From Massilia sp. Se16.2.3 (GTDB taxonomy: Bacteria; Pseudomonadota; Gammaproteobacteria; Burkholderiales; Burkholderiaceae_D), in NCBI RefSeq assembly GCF_014171595.1, contig NZ_CP050451.1, forward strand, positions 2,294,001 to 2,358,000: a stretch of 64,000 nucleotides of DNA. The letters are read 5' to 3'. Below are positions 27,883 to 38,225 of this stretch, piece after piece. The notes under the pieces were generated by a model, which saw only the letters and a program-made list of their open reading frames with translations, did no database searches and was not told where the DNA came from. The translations under genes and the position numbers were made by a program. Position 1 is the stretch's first letter, and every line of letters begins with the position of its first letter.

Positions 27883-28143
27883 ATGACGACCATGACCTAC
27901 GAAGCCTTCCTCGACGAAATCACCACGCTGCTCACCGAAATGTACGACCTGGACGACGAGGCGGCGATCAAGCTGGTGGTCGATGCGCAGGCCAACGATT
28001 ATTTCGTGGCACACGACGACCATGACGCCATGCGTACCGTCGAGCAGGCGAAGAAGGAAGCCGTCGCCCTGTTCGAAAGCAAGCAGAACAAGACGCAAAC
28101 CCAGGTGCGGCAGCAACTGCGCGCGCGCCACAAGAAACCATGA
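27883..28143 (+). CDS. Small acidic/basic protein, unknown
   Basis: 86 residues: MTTMTYEAFLDEITTLLTEMYDLDDEAAIKLVVDAQANDYFVAHDDHD then a basic tail ending QVRQQLRARHKKP. Predicted all-helical with an acidic first half and lysine/arginine-rich C-terminus, a layout seen in small nucleic-acid or protein adaptors. No family recognised. Start at 27883 is preferred over GTG 27874; ribosome site is weak. It follows the epimerase stop by 36 bp and may be in the same transcript. Confidence 0.6.
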   Translation: MTTMTYEAFLDEITTLLTEMYDLDDEAAIKLVVDAQANDYFVAHDDHDAMRTVEQAKKEAVALFESKQNKTQTQVRQQLRARHKKP

Positions 28144-28337
28144 TGTTGCAAGCGAGCATCGGTAGCGAAAAAACCATGCTTGTTGCTTGAGTAAAAACTA
28201 TCTTTCCTATTATCATTGCCACCCCGCGAATATCGCCATATAAATGGCGCATTTTCCAGCCCGCAGGCCAATTTTTCACGACGAATCGACAACTGTGAAA
28301 AATTTATGCAGGTTTGTGACATTTGGAAAGAATTTAG

Positions 28338-28601
28338 ATGCCGATCAGAAGGTTGCCGGAAGGCGCACAATATGACCCCAACCGTGTGCTGGATGCCATC
28401 ATCCTGAAAACGGGTTTGAAGAACGACGCGGCGCTGTCGCGCGCACTCGACGTGGCACCGCCGGTGATCAGCAAGATCCGCCACAGTACCCTGCCGATCG
28501 GGGCGACGATCCTGTTGCGCATGCACGAGATCAGCGACTACAGCATCCGCGAACTGCGTTCCCTGATGATTGCGCCGGAAACGCTGGGCCAGTCGGCCTG
28601 A
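28338..28601 (+). CDS. Small helix-turn-helix (XRE-like) protein
   Basis: 87 residues. MPIRRLPEGAQYDPNRVLDAIILKTGLKNDAALSRALDVAPPVISKIRHSTLPIG contains the XRE/Cro helix-turn-helix with NDAALSRALDVAPPVISKIR as helices 2-3. The last helix ends SIRELRSLM. No other domain, so probably a small DNA-binding regulator. The about 190 bp upstream is AT-rich and carries a CGCCAT/ATGGCG hairpin (28234-28249), suggesting its own promoter. It is convergent with the AWCGAP repeat protein but may or may not regulate it. Confidence 0.75.
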   Translation: MPIRRLPEGAQYDPNRVLDAIILKTGLKNDAALSRALDVAPPVISKIRHSTLPIGATILLRMHEISDYSIRELRSLMIAPETLGQSA

Positions 28602-28677
28602 GGGGAGGGCCGGCGCATTGCCGCCGGCTGCGATCTGGACAGGATGCGGCAGGGCGGGGCCCTGCCGACAGCGACGC

Positions 28678-29660
28678 TCAGGCTGCCTGCGCGATGGCGC
28701 TCTGCGCCGCCGCAGCCGAGCCAATCGGCGCGCCGCACCACGCGGTCTGCACATCGGCTGCCTTGGCCACGGGCGCACCGCACCATGCCGTCTGCGCATG
28801 CGCCGCCTTGCTCACGGGCGCACCGCACCATGCCGTTTGCCCATTGGCTGCCTTGCTCACGGGGCACCGCACCATGCGGTCTGCGCATTCGCCGCCGCCT
28901 TGCCCGCCTGACTCACCGGCGCACCGCACCACGCCGTCTGCGCATTGGCTGCCTTGCTCACCGGCGCCCCGCACCAGGCCGTTTGTGCATTCGCCGCCGG
29001 CTTGCCCGCCTGGCTCACCGGCGCACCGCACCAGGCCGTCGCCATGTTCGCCGCCTTGCCCGCCGGGGCACCGCACCATGCGGCCTGCACAGTGCCCGCC
29101 GTGCCTGCCGGGGCACCGCACCATGCCGTCTGCGCGCCGGCGGCACTGATGGCCGGTGCGCCGCACCAGGCGGTCTGCACGTCCGCGGCCTCGACTCCCG
29201 TTGCTGCGCCGTACCAGGGGTTGTTTGCCGCTGCCGTCCCTGCGGCGCCGTAGTCCAGGTCGTTCGCCGGCTGAGCATGCAGGTAGTCTTCGCCGAAGGT
29301 CGACTCGTACAGGTCGCGCATGCGCTGCCCGGCTTCCTGCTGGACTTCGGCGCCGTCCTCGCCTTCCATGCCGACATACGGATAGTGGTGCAGGAAGTAG
29401 CCGAAAGCCTGGTCGCAATCGCGGGCATATTTCATCGTGTCCAGGATGTGGTAATGCCAGAAGGTATCGACGTCGACCAGGGGCGCAGTCTGTTCGTTCG
29501 GAAAAGCCTTCATCAGGTAAAGGAAGCGGCGGTATTCGATTTCCATCGCATTCGCCTTTTCCAGCGACCAGCCTTCGCCGGATTGTTTGTGCATCAGTTT
29601 GACCTTGATTGGGCTCAAGTCCAGGGCGGCGATCAGGTTGAAGTCTTTGTTCGAGATCAT
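28678..29660 (-). CDS. Protein with FWHxHILDT (GRDP-like) domain and ten AWCGAP repeats
   Basis: About 327 residues if the frame is mended. N-terminal domain (about 1-130): MISNKDFNLIAALDLSPIKVKLMHK, then LVDVDTFWHYHILDTMKYARDCDQAFGYFLHHYPYVG; the pattern FWHxHILDT and the DCxxxFG/FLHH histidines are those of glycine-rich-domain-protein-like (DUF1399-type) proteins. Then ten repeats, each ending AQTAWCGAP: eight of 15 residues and two of 19 (VSQAGKPAANAQTAWCGAP type), one Cys and one Trp per unit, ending with a degenerate IGSAAAAQSAIAQAA. The frame breaks near 28862 inside repeat 8 (GGGGCACC for GGGCGCACC). Start 29660 has AAGGA upstream. No secretion signal. Function unknown; see findings. 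Confidence 0.75.
28715..29215 (-). repeat. 45/57-bp coding tandem repeat (AWCGAP)
   Basis: Ten copies of a 45-bp unit (two of 57 bp) whose most constant part encodes QTAWCGAP, reading GCACCGCACC on +. Unit boundaries are exact multiples of three apart from one base lost near 28862. Confidence 0.85.
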
Positions 29661-29876
29661 GATTTATCCTTTAGTTTTGGTGACTACATCGTTATTTGTA
29701 TTGGTGGTATGCGCTGTGGGAAAAGTCATGCTGGCAGATGATCCGGCCCTCCTCCTCAGTTGCCGTCGTCGTTATTGACGAGAAGCATTGATATGGATTC
29801 TCTACCCCAAGCTTCCGGATTTCCTTGACTAAACTCAACTTGAGTGACGTCAACTAATTTCCTGTGGTAAAGCTGC

Positions 29877-31709
29877 CTAAAGGCTGTTGAGGGCGGGGTT
29901 GGGCGCGAGGGAGGAGGGAGCGGGCGCGTAGGCCACGGAGATGAGGTTGTCGGCCGCGGGGATGGAGACGTGGACCGTGGTGCCGGCGCCCGGCCGGCTG
30001 GTGATGACGCACTTGCCGCCGAGGATGCGTACGCGCTCTTCGATGCCGACCAGGCCGAAGGAGCCGGGCTTCTGGCCGCCGCCCGTTTTCAGGCCAATGC
30101 CGTTGTCGCTGACCGACATCGAGATCGCATCCGGGTCGAGCGCCAGCTCCACCCGCACCGCCGTTGCACGCGCGTGGCGCGACACGTTGGTGAGCGACTC
30201 CTGCAGGATGCGAAACAGCGTGGTGGCGCAGCGGTCGCTCACGTGCAGGTCGTGATTGTCAGACACCAGTTCGCAGGGAATGCCGGTGCGGCGCTGGAAT
30301 TCGGTAATCTGCCAGTCGACCGCCGCCGTCAGGCCCAGGTCGAGCACGTTCGGGCGCAGGTCGTTGATGATCTGGCGCACGCTCTTGATGGTGGCGTCGA
30401 TCTGCTCGAGCATCCACTGCGCCCGCGCGTGCAGCAGCGGATGGCGCTCATTGGTGCGCGAGGCCAGCAAGTCGACTTCGATGCGCAGCGCCAGCAGGTT
30501 CTGGCCGAGGTCGTCGTGGATCTCGCGCGCGATGCGCTTGCGTTCGCTTTCCTTGATGGTCTCGGCATGCGCTGCCAGGCGCCGCAGGTTGTCGTTGGTC
30601 TTCTGCAGTTTCGCTTCACTGCCGCGCAGTTCGCCGGTCATCTCCTCGGCCAGTTCGATGGCACGCCGGCGCGAGGAACTCAAGGTCTGGAACAGCGCAT
30701 ACAGCAGGGCAGTCCCGGTCACGCCGGCCAGCATGGCCACCCAGGGAAGCAGGCTGTCGATCTCGGAATACAGGCTGCGCTTTTTCACGCTGAAATCGAT
30801 GTCCCAGCCGCGCCCGCTCACGCCCACCGGCAGCAGGGCGTGAAACACCCGCCGTTCGTCGGTCTCCATGCCGGGATGGTTGTCGAAGAACACGCGGCGC
30901 CGGTACACGCCCGGCGGCCCGCCGGGTTCCTCGACCGGGCTCATGCCTGAAATCATCAGCCTGGTGGCGTCTTTCGGCATGTTGTCGAGCACGCCCTGGG
31001 CCAGGCGCTGGACGGAAAAGCCGATGCCCACCGAGCCGATGTAGGCGGCGCGCCGCTGGGCGACATCGGTGAGCGGCGTGTTGGCGCGGTACACAGGCAT
31101 GCGCATGCCCAGGCCGCTCGCGGTCGACTGGATGCGGACCGCCGTGCCCGAGGTCGAGGGATCGCCGGTATCGCGCGAATAGGCCAGCGCCAGCGCGACG
31201 GCCGGCCGCGCGTGCAGGTCCATGCCGATGCGGCCGTTCCAGTACTGGCCAGGCTCGATGAAGGTGAGTACCGTGTATTCGGCACGGTGGCCCGGAGGCA
31301 TGATCCTGAAGCCGGGCAGGTCCTGGCGCATCTCGGCCTCGAAGGCGGCGCGTTCGCTTTCCCGCAGATGACGGGCGAAATTCACGGTTTCGATGCCCGG
31401 GAAATGCCTGGCGAGATCGAGCCCGTTCACGTACTGGCGGAACTGCTCGCGCGTCACGTGCTCGGTGGTGAGGAAGAGGCTGGAGGTGCCGCGCAGCAAA
31501 TCGGCATAGGTCTTGATGCGGCTGTCGAGGATCGACTGGACACCGCGTGCCATGTGCCCGAAACGCTCGCGCGCATCGTTTTCGATGGCCTGGCTGGTGG
31601 TGACGTGCAAGGCCACGCCCACGCCGAGCGAGAGGATCGCGCCCAGCCATGAGCCCAGCTTGATCGCGCCGATCCTGGAAATCCAGTTGTCCGCCGATTT
31701 CATCGTCAT
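29877..31709 (-). CDS. CHASE-domain sensor histidine kinase (HisKA_3 type)
   Basis: 610 residues. N-terminal transmembrane helix (about 18-38), periplasmic CHASE domain (about 50-280: RFGHMARGVQSILDSRIKTYADLLRGTSSLF, GIETVNFARHL), second helix (about 322-342, LPWVAMLAGVTGTALLYALF), coiled segment, HisKA_3 with phosphoacceptor in REIHDDLGQNLLALRIEVD, and a HATPase_c domain (ATTLFRILQESLTNVSRHA, SVSDNGIGL, GSFGLVGIEERV). NarL-type kinase expecting a LuxR-type response regulator, but none is adjacent; an orphan. CHASE ligand unknown. Confidence 0.9.
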   Translation of the reverse strand: MTMKSADNWISRIGAIKLGSWLGAILSLGVGVALHVTTSQAIENDARERFGHMARGVQSILDSRIKTYADLLRGTSSLFLTTEHVTREQFRQYVNGLDLARHFPGIETVNFARHLRESERAAFEAEMRQDLPGFRIMPPGHRAEYTVLTFIEPGQYWNGRIGMDLHARPAVALALAYSRDTGDPSTSGTAVRIQSTASGLGMRMPVYRANTPLTDVAQRRAAYIGSVGIGFSVQRLAQGVLDNMPKDATRLMISGMSPVEEPGGPPGVYRRRVFFDNHPGMETDERRVFHALLPVGVSGRGWDIDFSVKKRSLYSEIDSLLPWVAMLAGVTGTALLYALFQTLSSSRRRAIELAEEMTGELRGSEAKLQKTNDNLRRLAAHAETIKESERKRIAREIHDDLGQNLLALRIEVDLLASRTNERHPLLHARAQWMLEQIDATIKSVRQIINDLRPNVLDLGLTAAVDWQITEFQRRTGIPCELVSDNHDLHVSDRCATTLFRILQESLTNVSRHARATAVRVELALDPDAISMSVSDNGIGLKTGGGQKPGSFGLVGIEERVRILGGKCVITSRPGAGTTVHVSIPAADNLISVAYAPAPSSLAPNPALNSL

Positions 31710-31809
31710 CAGAATACGCTTCGTTCTTGATTTTAGTCAGAATCGCGCAGACGGCGGGGACTGGAACCTGGCAGGACTGCTAGTTGTTTTTTTTGCGTGA
31801 AAAGACGGG

Positions 31810-31846
31810 AAAAATCCCGCCGCGGAAGGAGCCTCCGGGGCGGGAT
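31810..31846 (-). terminator. Intrinsic terminator of glnS
   Basis: Stem ATCCCGCC (31814-31821) and GGCGGGAT (31839-31846) with an inner hairpin in the 17-nt loop, followed on the minus strand by a T-run (A-run 31810-31814). Sits 41 bp after the glnS stop. Confidence 0.85.
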
Positions 31847-31886
31847 GTGTTCGCTACAAAGCATGGGCGAGGCGCCACGCCGGCAA

Positions 31887-33641
<1,755 letters not shown>

Positions 33642-33904
33642 GGAAAGAGGAGTGTGTATGAAAGTTGCAGGCATTTTACCGCAGGCAGTGCGCCAGTGCC
33701 CCGCCTATGTGGTGGAGCGCACGGTTCGCTCAGTATGCAGTGCCCATACTGGCCGGATAGGCGGACGCCAACTGCGCCTTGCAAGCCGTCAACACCAGTG
33801 CATGCCGCCCGGCGCCGCTGTCATGTTGGCGTTTTATATAGGATAATGGCCGTTTTGCCGTTTTCCGGGCCTGACGCCAGGCCCTCTGCCGGAGAGTTCC
33901 AAAA

Positions 33905-34195
33905 GTGGAAAATTTATACGCGATCCTCGGCGTCGCGCCCAATGCCAGCGACGAAGAGATCAAGAAGGTTTACCGTTCGCTGGCGATGCGCTACCACCCC
34001 GACCGCAACCAGGCGCCGGGAGCGGAAGCACGCTTCAAGGCCGTCAGCAAGGCCTACGAGGTCCTGTCGGACCCGGCCAGGCGCGAGGAATACAACCAGA
34101 GCGTGAACCACCGCATCGTGCTCGATGCCGAGGCCGAGGCCTTCGAGCTGTGGCGCTCGCTGTTCGCGCTCAATGGCGTCACGCTGCAGGCCTGA
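33905..34195 (+). CDS. J-domain (DnaJ-like) protein
   Basis: 96 residues, an isolated type III J protein: [64 protein letters not shown] holds helices I-IV and the HPD tripeptide (about residues 31-33), followed by a short acidic/hydrophobic tail ([23 protein letters not shown]) that may recruit a client. Starts at GTG 33905; GGAGAG lies about 9 bases upstream. Such J proteins stimulate Hsp70 ATPase. First of four tightly packed + genes. Confidence 0.88.
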   Translation: MENLYAILGVAPNASDEEIKKVYRSLAMRYHPDRNQAPGAEARFKAVSKAYEVLSDPARREEYNQSVNHRIVLDAEAEAFELWRSLFALNGVTLQA

Positions 34196-34232
34196 ACCAG
34201 GCGGCCCGACTTACGCAATCACAGGAATAACA

Positions 34233-34748
34233 ATGAAACGAGTACATCCCGAATTCGCTTACCAGTCGCGTGAACTGGAAGGCCAGATCGACGGCACGCT
34301 GGGCGATCCGCCGAACCGCAAGAACTACGACATGATGGTCGAGGCCCTGGTGTCGGAATACGCCGGCGGTTCCGGCATCGACGACGTCAACCTGATGGCC
34401 TTCGCCCTCGTTGACAAGATCAAGTTCCTCGACCCGAAAGGCCTGATGCGCGAGGCGGCCGATTACGCCGGCGGCGACCCCGCACGCGTGTTCGCCATGG
34501 CCGAGTGCCAGGGCGAGGACGGCGCCGCCATGTACGCGGCCATGACCGACAACCACCCCGAGCTGGCGCGCCAGGCCATCATCACGGCCTTCCTCTACAA
34601 GCACCAGCAGCGCTGGGAAGACGACGACCAGTCGCTCGATCAGCTGGCCGAAGGCGACGAGGGCGACGAGGATGACGACGACATGGACGGCACCGCGGCA
34701 TCGGACGACTTCACGCAGATCTTCGACGGCGAAGGAGAACGCGAATGA
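34233..34748 (+). CDS. Unknown acidic protein in J-domain cluster (gene 2)
   Basis: 171 residues. The N-terminal half (MKRVHPEFAYQSRELEGQIDGTLGDPPNRKNYDMMVEALVSEYAGGSGIDDVNLMAFALVDKIKFLDPKGLMREAADYAGGD) is helical; the last 40 residues are extremely acidic (LAEGDEGDEDDDDMDGTAASDD). No known domain seen. RBS AGGA precedes ATG 34233 at 8-9 bases. Its TGA overlaps the ATG of gene 3 (34745-34748). With no signal peptide or membrane helix it should be cytoplasmic. Confidence 0.75.
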   Translation: MKRVHPEFAYQSRELEGQIDGTLGDPPNRKNYDMMVEALVSEYAGGSGIDDVNLMAFALVDKIKFLDPKGLMREAADYAGGDPARVFAMAECQGEDGAAMYAAMTDNHPELARQAIITAFLYKHQQRWEDDDQSLDQLAEGDEGDEDDDDMDGTAASDDFTQIFDGEGERE

Positions 34749-35527
34749 GTGACAACGACAAGGCCAACCTGCCGGCCTTGACCCGGCAGATCAATGAACT
34801 GGTGCTGGCCGGTTCGCTGCAGCACGCCGAAGAGGCGTTCTCGAAAGCCGCCGACGAGCACGGCGACTATGCCGTGGCCGAGGTCCTGTCGACCTTGCCG
34901 CCGCAGGTCACCGCGCTGCACCTGGCCGGCTTCGACGGCGCCAAGACTTCGCTGGCGACCATGCTGGTGCCGCCCAAGGCCTGGGCCGAGAGCCTGGCCT
35001 ACCTGGCCGCCACCTGGCCCGACAACATGATCGAGGACGACCCCGAGCGCATCGCCGAGGGCCTGTTCAACCACGTGCATGGCATCGTCTACGCGAACGA
35101 CGACGAAGACCGCCGCCACGAACTGCTGCAGGAAGCCTCGAGCACCGACCATGGCGCCACCGTGTTCGCCATCCTGTGGTCGCTGGCGCCAAAAGAGATC
35201 ATGGAAGTGGCCGGCGAGATCAACACCAAGGGCCGCTACGTGACGGGCCAGACTTCGTCCGACAGCGACATCGTGCCCCTCGCCATCGACCTGGCGAAAG
35301 CCAGCGAAGACGGCTGGGAGCGTTCGCTGATCGAGCTGTTCCCGGACTTCCGCCACAGCGCCGAGATGGCCGACGCCGAGTTCCCGGACGACCCGGACGA
35401 AGACCCGGACTTCCATCAGCGCTCCACGCGCGACCTGCTGTACCGCCTGCGCAAGCAGGTGCCCTCGGTACGCACCCTGCCGCGCCGCAGTACGCGCAAG
35501 AGCATGGGCACGGACATCTTTTCGTGA
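34745..35527 (+). CDS. Unknown protein in J-domain cluster (gene 3)
   Basis: 260 residues, soluble, helical: MSDNDKANLPALTRQINELVLAGSLQHAEEAFSKAADEHGDYAVAEVLSTLPPQVTALHLAGFDGAKTSLATMLVPPKAW. A repeat-like pattern of short paired helices (TPR/HEAT-like in appearance, not proven). C-terminus basic: LPRRSTRKSMGTDIF. ATGA overlap with gene 2 and GTGA overlap with gene 4 (35524-35527). No family recognised; function unknown. Confidence 0.75.
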   Translation: MSDNDKANLPALTRQINELVLAGSLQHAEEAFSKAADEHGDYAVAEVLSTLPPQVTALHLAGFDGAKTSLATMLVPPKAWAESLAYLAATWPDNMIEDDPERIAEGLFNHVHGIVYANDDEDRRHELLQEASSTDHGATVFAILWSLAPKEIMEVAGEINTKGRYVTGQTSSDSDIVPLAIDLAKASEDGWERSLIELFPDFRHSAEMADAEFPDDPDEDPDFHQRSTRDLLYRLRKQVPSVRTLPRRSTRKSMGTDIFS

Positions 35528-36426
35528 GCGGGGATCGCCAGAGCATGCTCCCTGCCATCGTCATCGAAAGGTTGCCGCGCCTGGTGCGGGCGATCAAGCT
35601 GTTGCCGGAGCAGGCCAACGCCGACGAGGCGATCGGCCTGGCCGACGAGCTCTCCGGCGTCACCGCGATGGTCTCCGAGAAGTTCACCAACGACCGCACC
35701 GCCGAAGGCATCCAGCGCGCGCTGATGCTGACCGTCGGCGGCATCTCGCTGGGCCTGGAACACTTGCTGGCCGAGGAGGGCGACGACAGCGATGCCGGCG
35801 CGCTCGACATCCTGATCGACGAGGGCGCCGAGTACGTGTTCCAGGCGGGCTTCCGACTCGTGCGCGAACTGTCCGCGCTGCCCGAGGACAGCCTGGTCGG
35901 CGAGTACGACCTGGACCCGGTGTATTCGCAGCGGCGCCTGAAGGAGCTGTTCGTCGACCTGTGCACGGCTGACCCTGGCGAGAGCTGGACCGGCTACGAG
36001 CGCTACCAGGGCCAGCTGCGCCAGCGCCTGGACGTGCAGGCGATCGTGAACGCCGCCAAGTGGCTGCGCAAGCACCACTACGAGGGCCCGGTGAAGGACC
36101 CGGACATCAATGCCGAAGGCGTGATTGCGATGGCGATCATCTTCGCGGTCGACGGCGGCGGCGTGATCGTCGCGCGCGCCGGCCAGAAGGCCTTCGAGAA
36201 CTTCGTCAAGTCCGTCCGCAAGAACCAGCCCGACTTCGAAGCCGGCTGGGCCGCGCTGCTGGAAAAGGTACCGGCCCCGCACCGCGCCATCATCGCCGAA
36301 CGCATCGCCAGCTACCGCGACACCTGCAGCGTGCTGAAGAACATCCACACCAAGGCACCGATGAAGCAGCTGGTCGCCGAGATGGAAAACTACGCGGGCT
36401 CGGAGCTCGACACCGAGTACCCGTAG
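35524..36426 (+). CDS. Unknown protein in J-domain cluster (gene 4), stop inside a repeat
   Basis: 300 residues from GTG 35524 (an ATG at 35545 is the alternative). Helical: MLPAIVIERLPRLVRAIKLLPEQANADEAIGLADELSGVTAMVSEKFTNDRTAEGIQRALMLTVGG, then VFQAGFRLVRELSALPEDSLVGEYDLDPVYSQRRLKELFVDLCTADPGESWTGYERYQGQLRQRL. No known domain. Ends DTEYP then TAG, which is the TAG of CGTAGGGTAGG, a member of the dispersed repeat family. Coupled to gene 3 by GTGA overlap. Confidence 0.75.
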   Translation: MSGDRQSMLPAIVIERLPRLVRAIKLLPEQANADEAIGLADELSGVTAMVSEKFTNDRTAEGIQRALMLTVGGISLGLEHLLAEEGDDSDAGALDILIDEGAEYVFQAGFRLVRELSALPEDSLVGEYDLDPVYSQRRLKELFVDLCTADPGESWTGYERYQGQLRQRLDVQAIVNAAKWLRKHHYEGPVKDPDINAEGVIAMAIIFAVDGGGVIVARAGQKAFENFVKSVRKNQPDFEAGWAALLEKVPAPHRAIIAERIASYRDTCSVLKNIHTKAPMKQLVAEMENYAGSELDTEYP

Positions 36427-36807
36427 GGTAGGTGGGGCATTTCGGGCCGATGGCCCGGAATGCAAACGCCTACGCGTTCAACGCAAGCAGGCATTGCCGA
36501 TAGGCCGCCGTTGTAGGGTGGACGGGTCCCCCGTCCACGCGTTCAACCTCAAGCTCGCACCATCTATACCGTAGGGTAGGCGGGTCCCCCGCCTACGCGT
36601 TCAATTCGCGCTCGCATTATCGATCCCCGTAGGTCGACGCCGTTGTCGAGTCCCCTGTTCTCGATAACCCCACGCGAACGCGCGCATCCGGCAACTGCAT
36701 CCAACCGATCATCACGCCCCGTCAATACGCTCACAAGCGACGAGGTGTCCGCCGATACCCACGCCAGTTCTCCGTTATCATGGCCTGTCCCGCACCCGGA
36801 TTCACCC
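36427..36807. repeat. 381-bp spacer with two 34-nt hairpin repeats
   Basis: Two near-identical 34-nt units at 36513-36546 and 36571-36604, each GTAGGGTRGRCGGG then TCC, the complementary arm and GCGTTCAA; stems of 8 and 9 bp. A third, partial copy starts at the end of the preceding gene (36422-36435). No gene is present; the last 150 bp upstream of the MFS start may hold its promoter. Confidence 0.8.
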
Positions 36808-38022
36808 ATGTCTTCTCCCGCCATCGCCGCCGGCAGCCCTGCATTCAAACGCGTCAACCGCGCCATGGCCTTCGGCGGCTTCTCCACTTTCGCACTGCTC
36901 TACAGCGTCCAGCCCCTGATGCCGCTGCTGGCACGCGACTTCGCCCTGACCCCGGCGCAAAGCAGCCTGGCACTGTCGATCTCCACCGGCGCACTGGCCG
37001 TCTCCTTGCTCGTATCGAGCGTGCTGTCCGAGCGCTTCGGCCGCAAGCCCCTGATGGCCGCCTCCATGCTCAGCGGCGGCCTGCTCACGCTGCTGGCCGC
37101 CTTCACCCACGACTATTCTCAACTGCTGGTCCTGCGCGCCCTGATGGGTTTCATGCTGGGCGGGATGCCCGCCGTGGCGATGGCTTACCTCAGCGAAGAG
37201 ATCGAAGGCGGCTCGCTCGGCCTGTCGATGGGGATGTACATCAGCGGCAGCGCCTTTGGCGGCATGACGGGACGCGTGCTGGCCTCGGTCATCAGCGATT
37301 TCTGGTCCTGGCGCTCGGCATTGGCGGTGATGGGCGCGGCCGGCCTGTACGCGGCCTGGGAGTTCTGGCGCAGCCTTCCCCCCTCGAAGCGCTTCCGTCG
37401 CGGGCAGGGCGGCTTCGGCGGCCTGTTGGATGGCCTGCGCCGCCACCTGCGCGACCCCGGCCTGCCCTGGCTGTTCGCCTTGTCTTTCCTGCTGATGGGG
37501 TCCTTCGTCAGCCTCTACAACTACATCGGCTACCGCCTGCTCGGACCTGAATTCAACTTGCGCCAGAGCGCCGTCGGCGCGCTGTCGATCCTCTACCTGC
37601 TCGGCATCTTCAGCTCCGTCTGGGCCGGGCGCCTGGCCGACCGCCTGGGCCGGCGCAATGTGCTGTGGCTGGTGATGTCGGTGATGTTCGCGGGCCTCTT
37701 GCTGACCCTGTTCAGGAACCTGGTCGCCGTCGTCGTCGGCGTCGGCCTCTACACCTTCGGCTTCTTCGCCTCGCACTCGGTGGCCAGCAGCTGGGTCGGC
37801 CGGCGCGCGCGGGCGCCACAGGCGCTGGCGTCGGCCTTGTACCTGTTCTTCTACTACCTCGGCTCGAGCGTGGTCGGCTGGGGTTCGGGCTACCTGTGGG
37901 AGCACGGCGGCTGGCTGGGCGTGGTGGGGCTGCTGGGGGCGATTCTGGTGATGGCCATGCTCATCGCATTGCGCTTACGTGTGTTGGCGCCGCTGGAACC
38001 GGTCGGGCCCGCGGCGCCGTGA
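36808..38022 (+). CDS. MFS transporter (YnfM-like)
   Basis: 404 residues, about 12 transmembrane helices. MSSPAIAAGSPAFKRVNRAMAFGGFSTFALLYSVQPLMPLLARDFALTPAQSSLALSISTGALAVSLL is typical of the YnfM/YdhP arabinose-efflux-like group; loop motif LSERFGRKPLMAA and later AGRLADRLGRRNVLWL are the conserved MFS loop motifs. Likely exporter, substrate unknown. Start at 36808. Ends 203 bp before the VgrG gene. Confidence 0.87.
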   Translation: MSSPAIAAGSPAFKRVNRAMAFGGFSTFALLYSVQPLMPLLARDFALTPAQSSLALSISTGALAVSLLVSSVLSERFGRKPLMAASMLSGGLLTLLAAFTHDYSQLLVLRALMGFMLGGMPAVAMAYLSEEIEGGSLGLSMGMYISGSAFGGMTGRVLASVISDFWSWRSALAVMGAAGLYAAWEFWRSLPPSKRFRRGQGGFGGLLDGLRRHLRDPGLPWLFALSFLLMGSFVSLYNYIGYRLLGPEFNLRQSAVGALSILYLLGIFSSVWAGRLADRLGRRNVLWLVMSVMFAGLLLTLFRNLVAVVVGVGLYTFGFFASHSVASSWVGRRARAPQALASALYLFFYYLGSSVVGWGSGYLWEHGGWLGVVGLLGAILVMAMLIALRLRVLAPLEPVGPAAP

Positions 38023-38054
38023 TCCTGCGAGTCAAAATTTAGCTTAAGCATTGA

Positions 38055-38071
38055 TGCAGATCATGTCTGCA
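38055..38071. promoter_or_regulatory. Inverted repeat upstream of vgrG
   Basis: TGCAGA (38055-38060) and TCTGCA (38066-38071) form a perfect 6-bp inverted repeat with 5-bp spacer, about 155 bp upstream of the VgrG start. May be an operator; no regulator identified. Confidence 0.25.
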
Positions 38072-38225
38072 GGTGGCTTTCCCTTCTTGACCTTCGGTAA
38101 CATCGTCGGCTGGCAAGTTTGCAGCTCGTGTCGGCGCCGTGGGTGCCGCGCGAGCTCTCTGCCTTCCGATTCGTCCGAACCGAAGGAGCTCTCCAGATGG
38201 CAACGATGGCATTGCCGGGCCGCGC

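Noticed and set aside
28690..29215. Tandem repeats resembling a CRISPR array
   Set aside because: The units are contiguous, in phase with an open frame and translate to AWCGAP repeats; there are no unique spacers.
38105..38130. TGGCAAGTTTGCA as a sigma-54 promoter for vgrG
   Set aside because: The GG to GC spacing is about three bases too short for a -24/-12 promoter.
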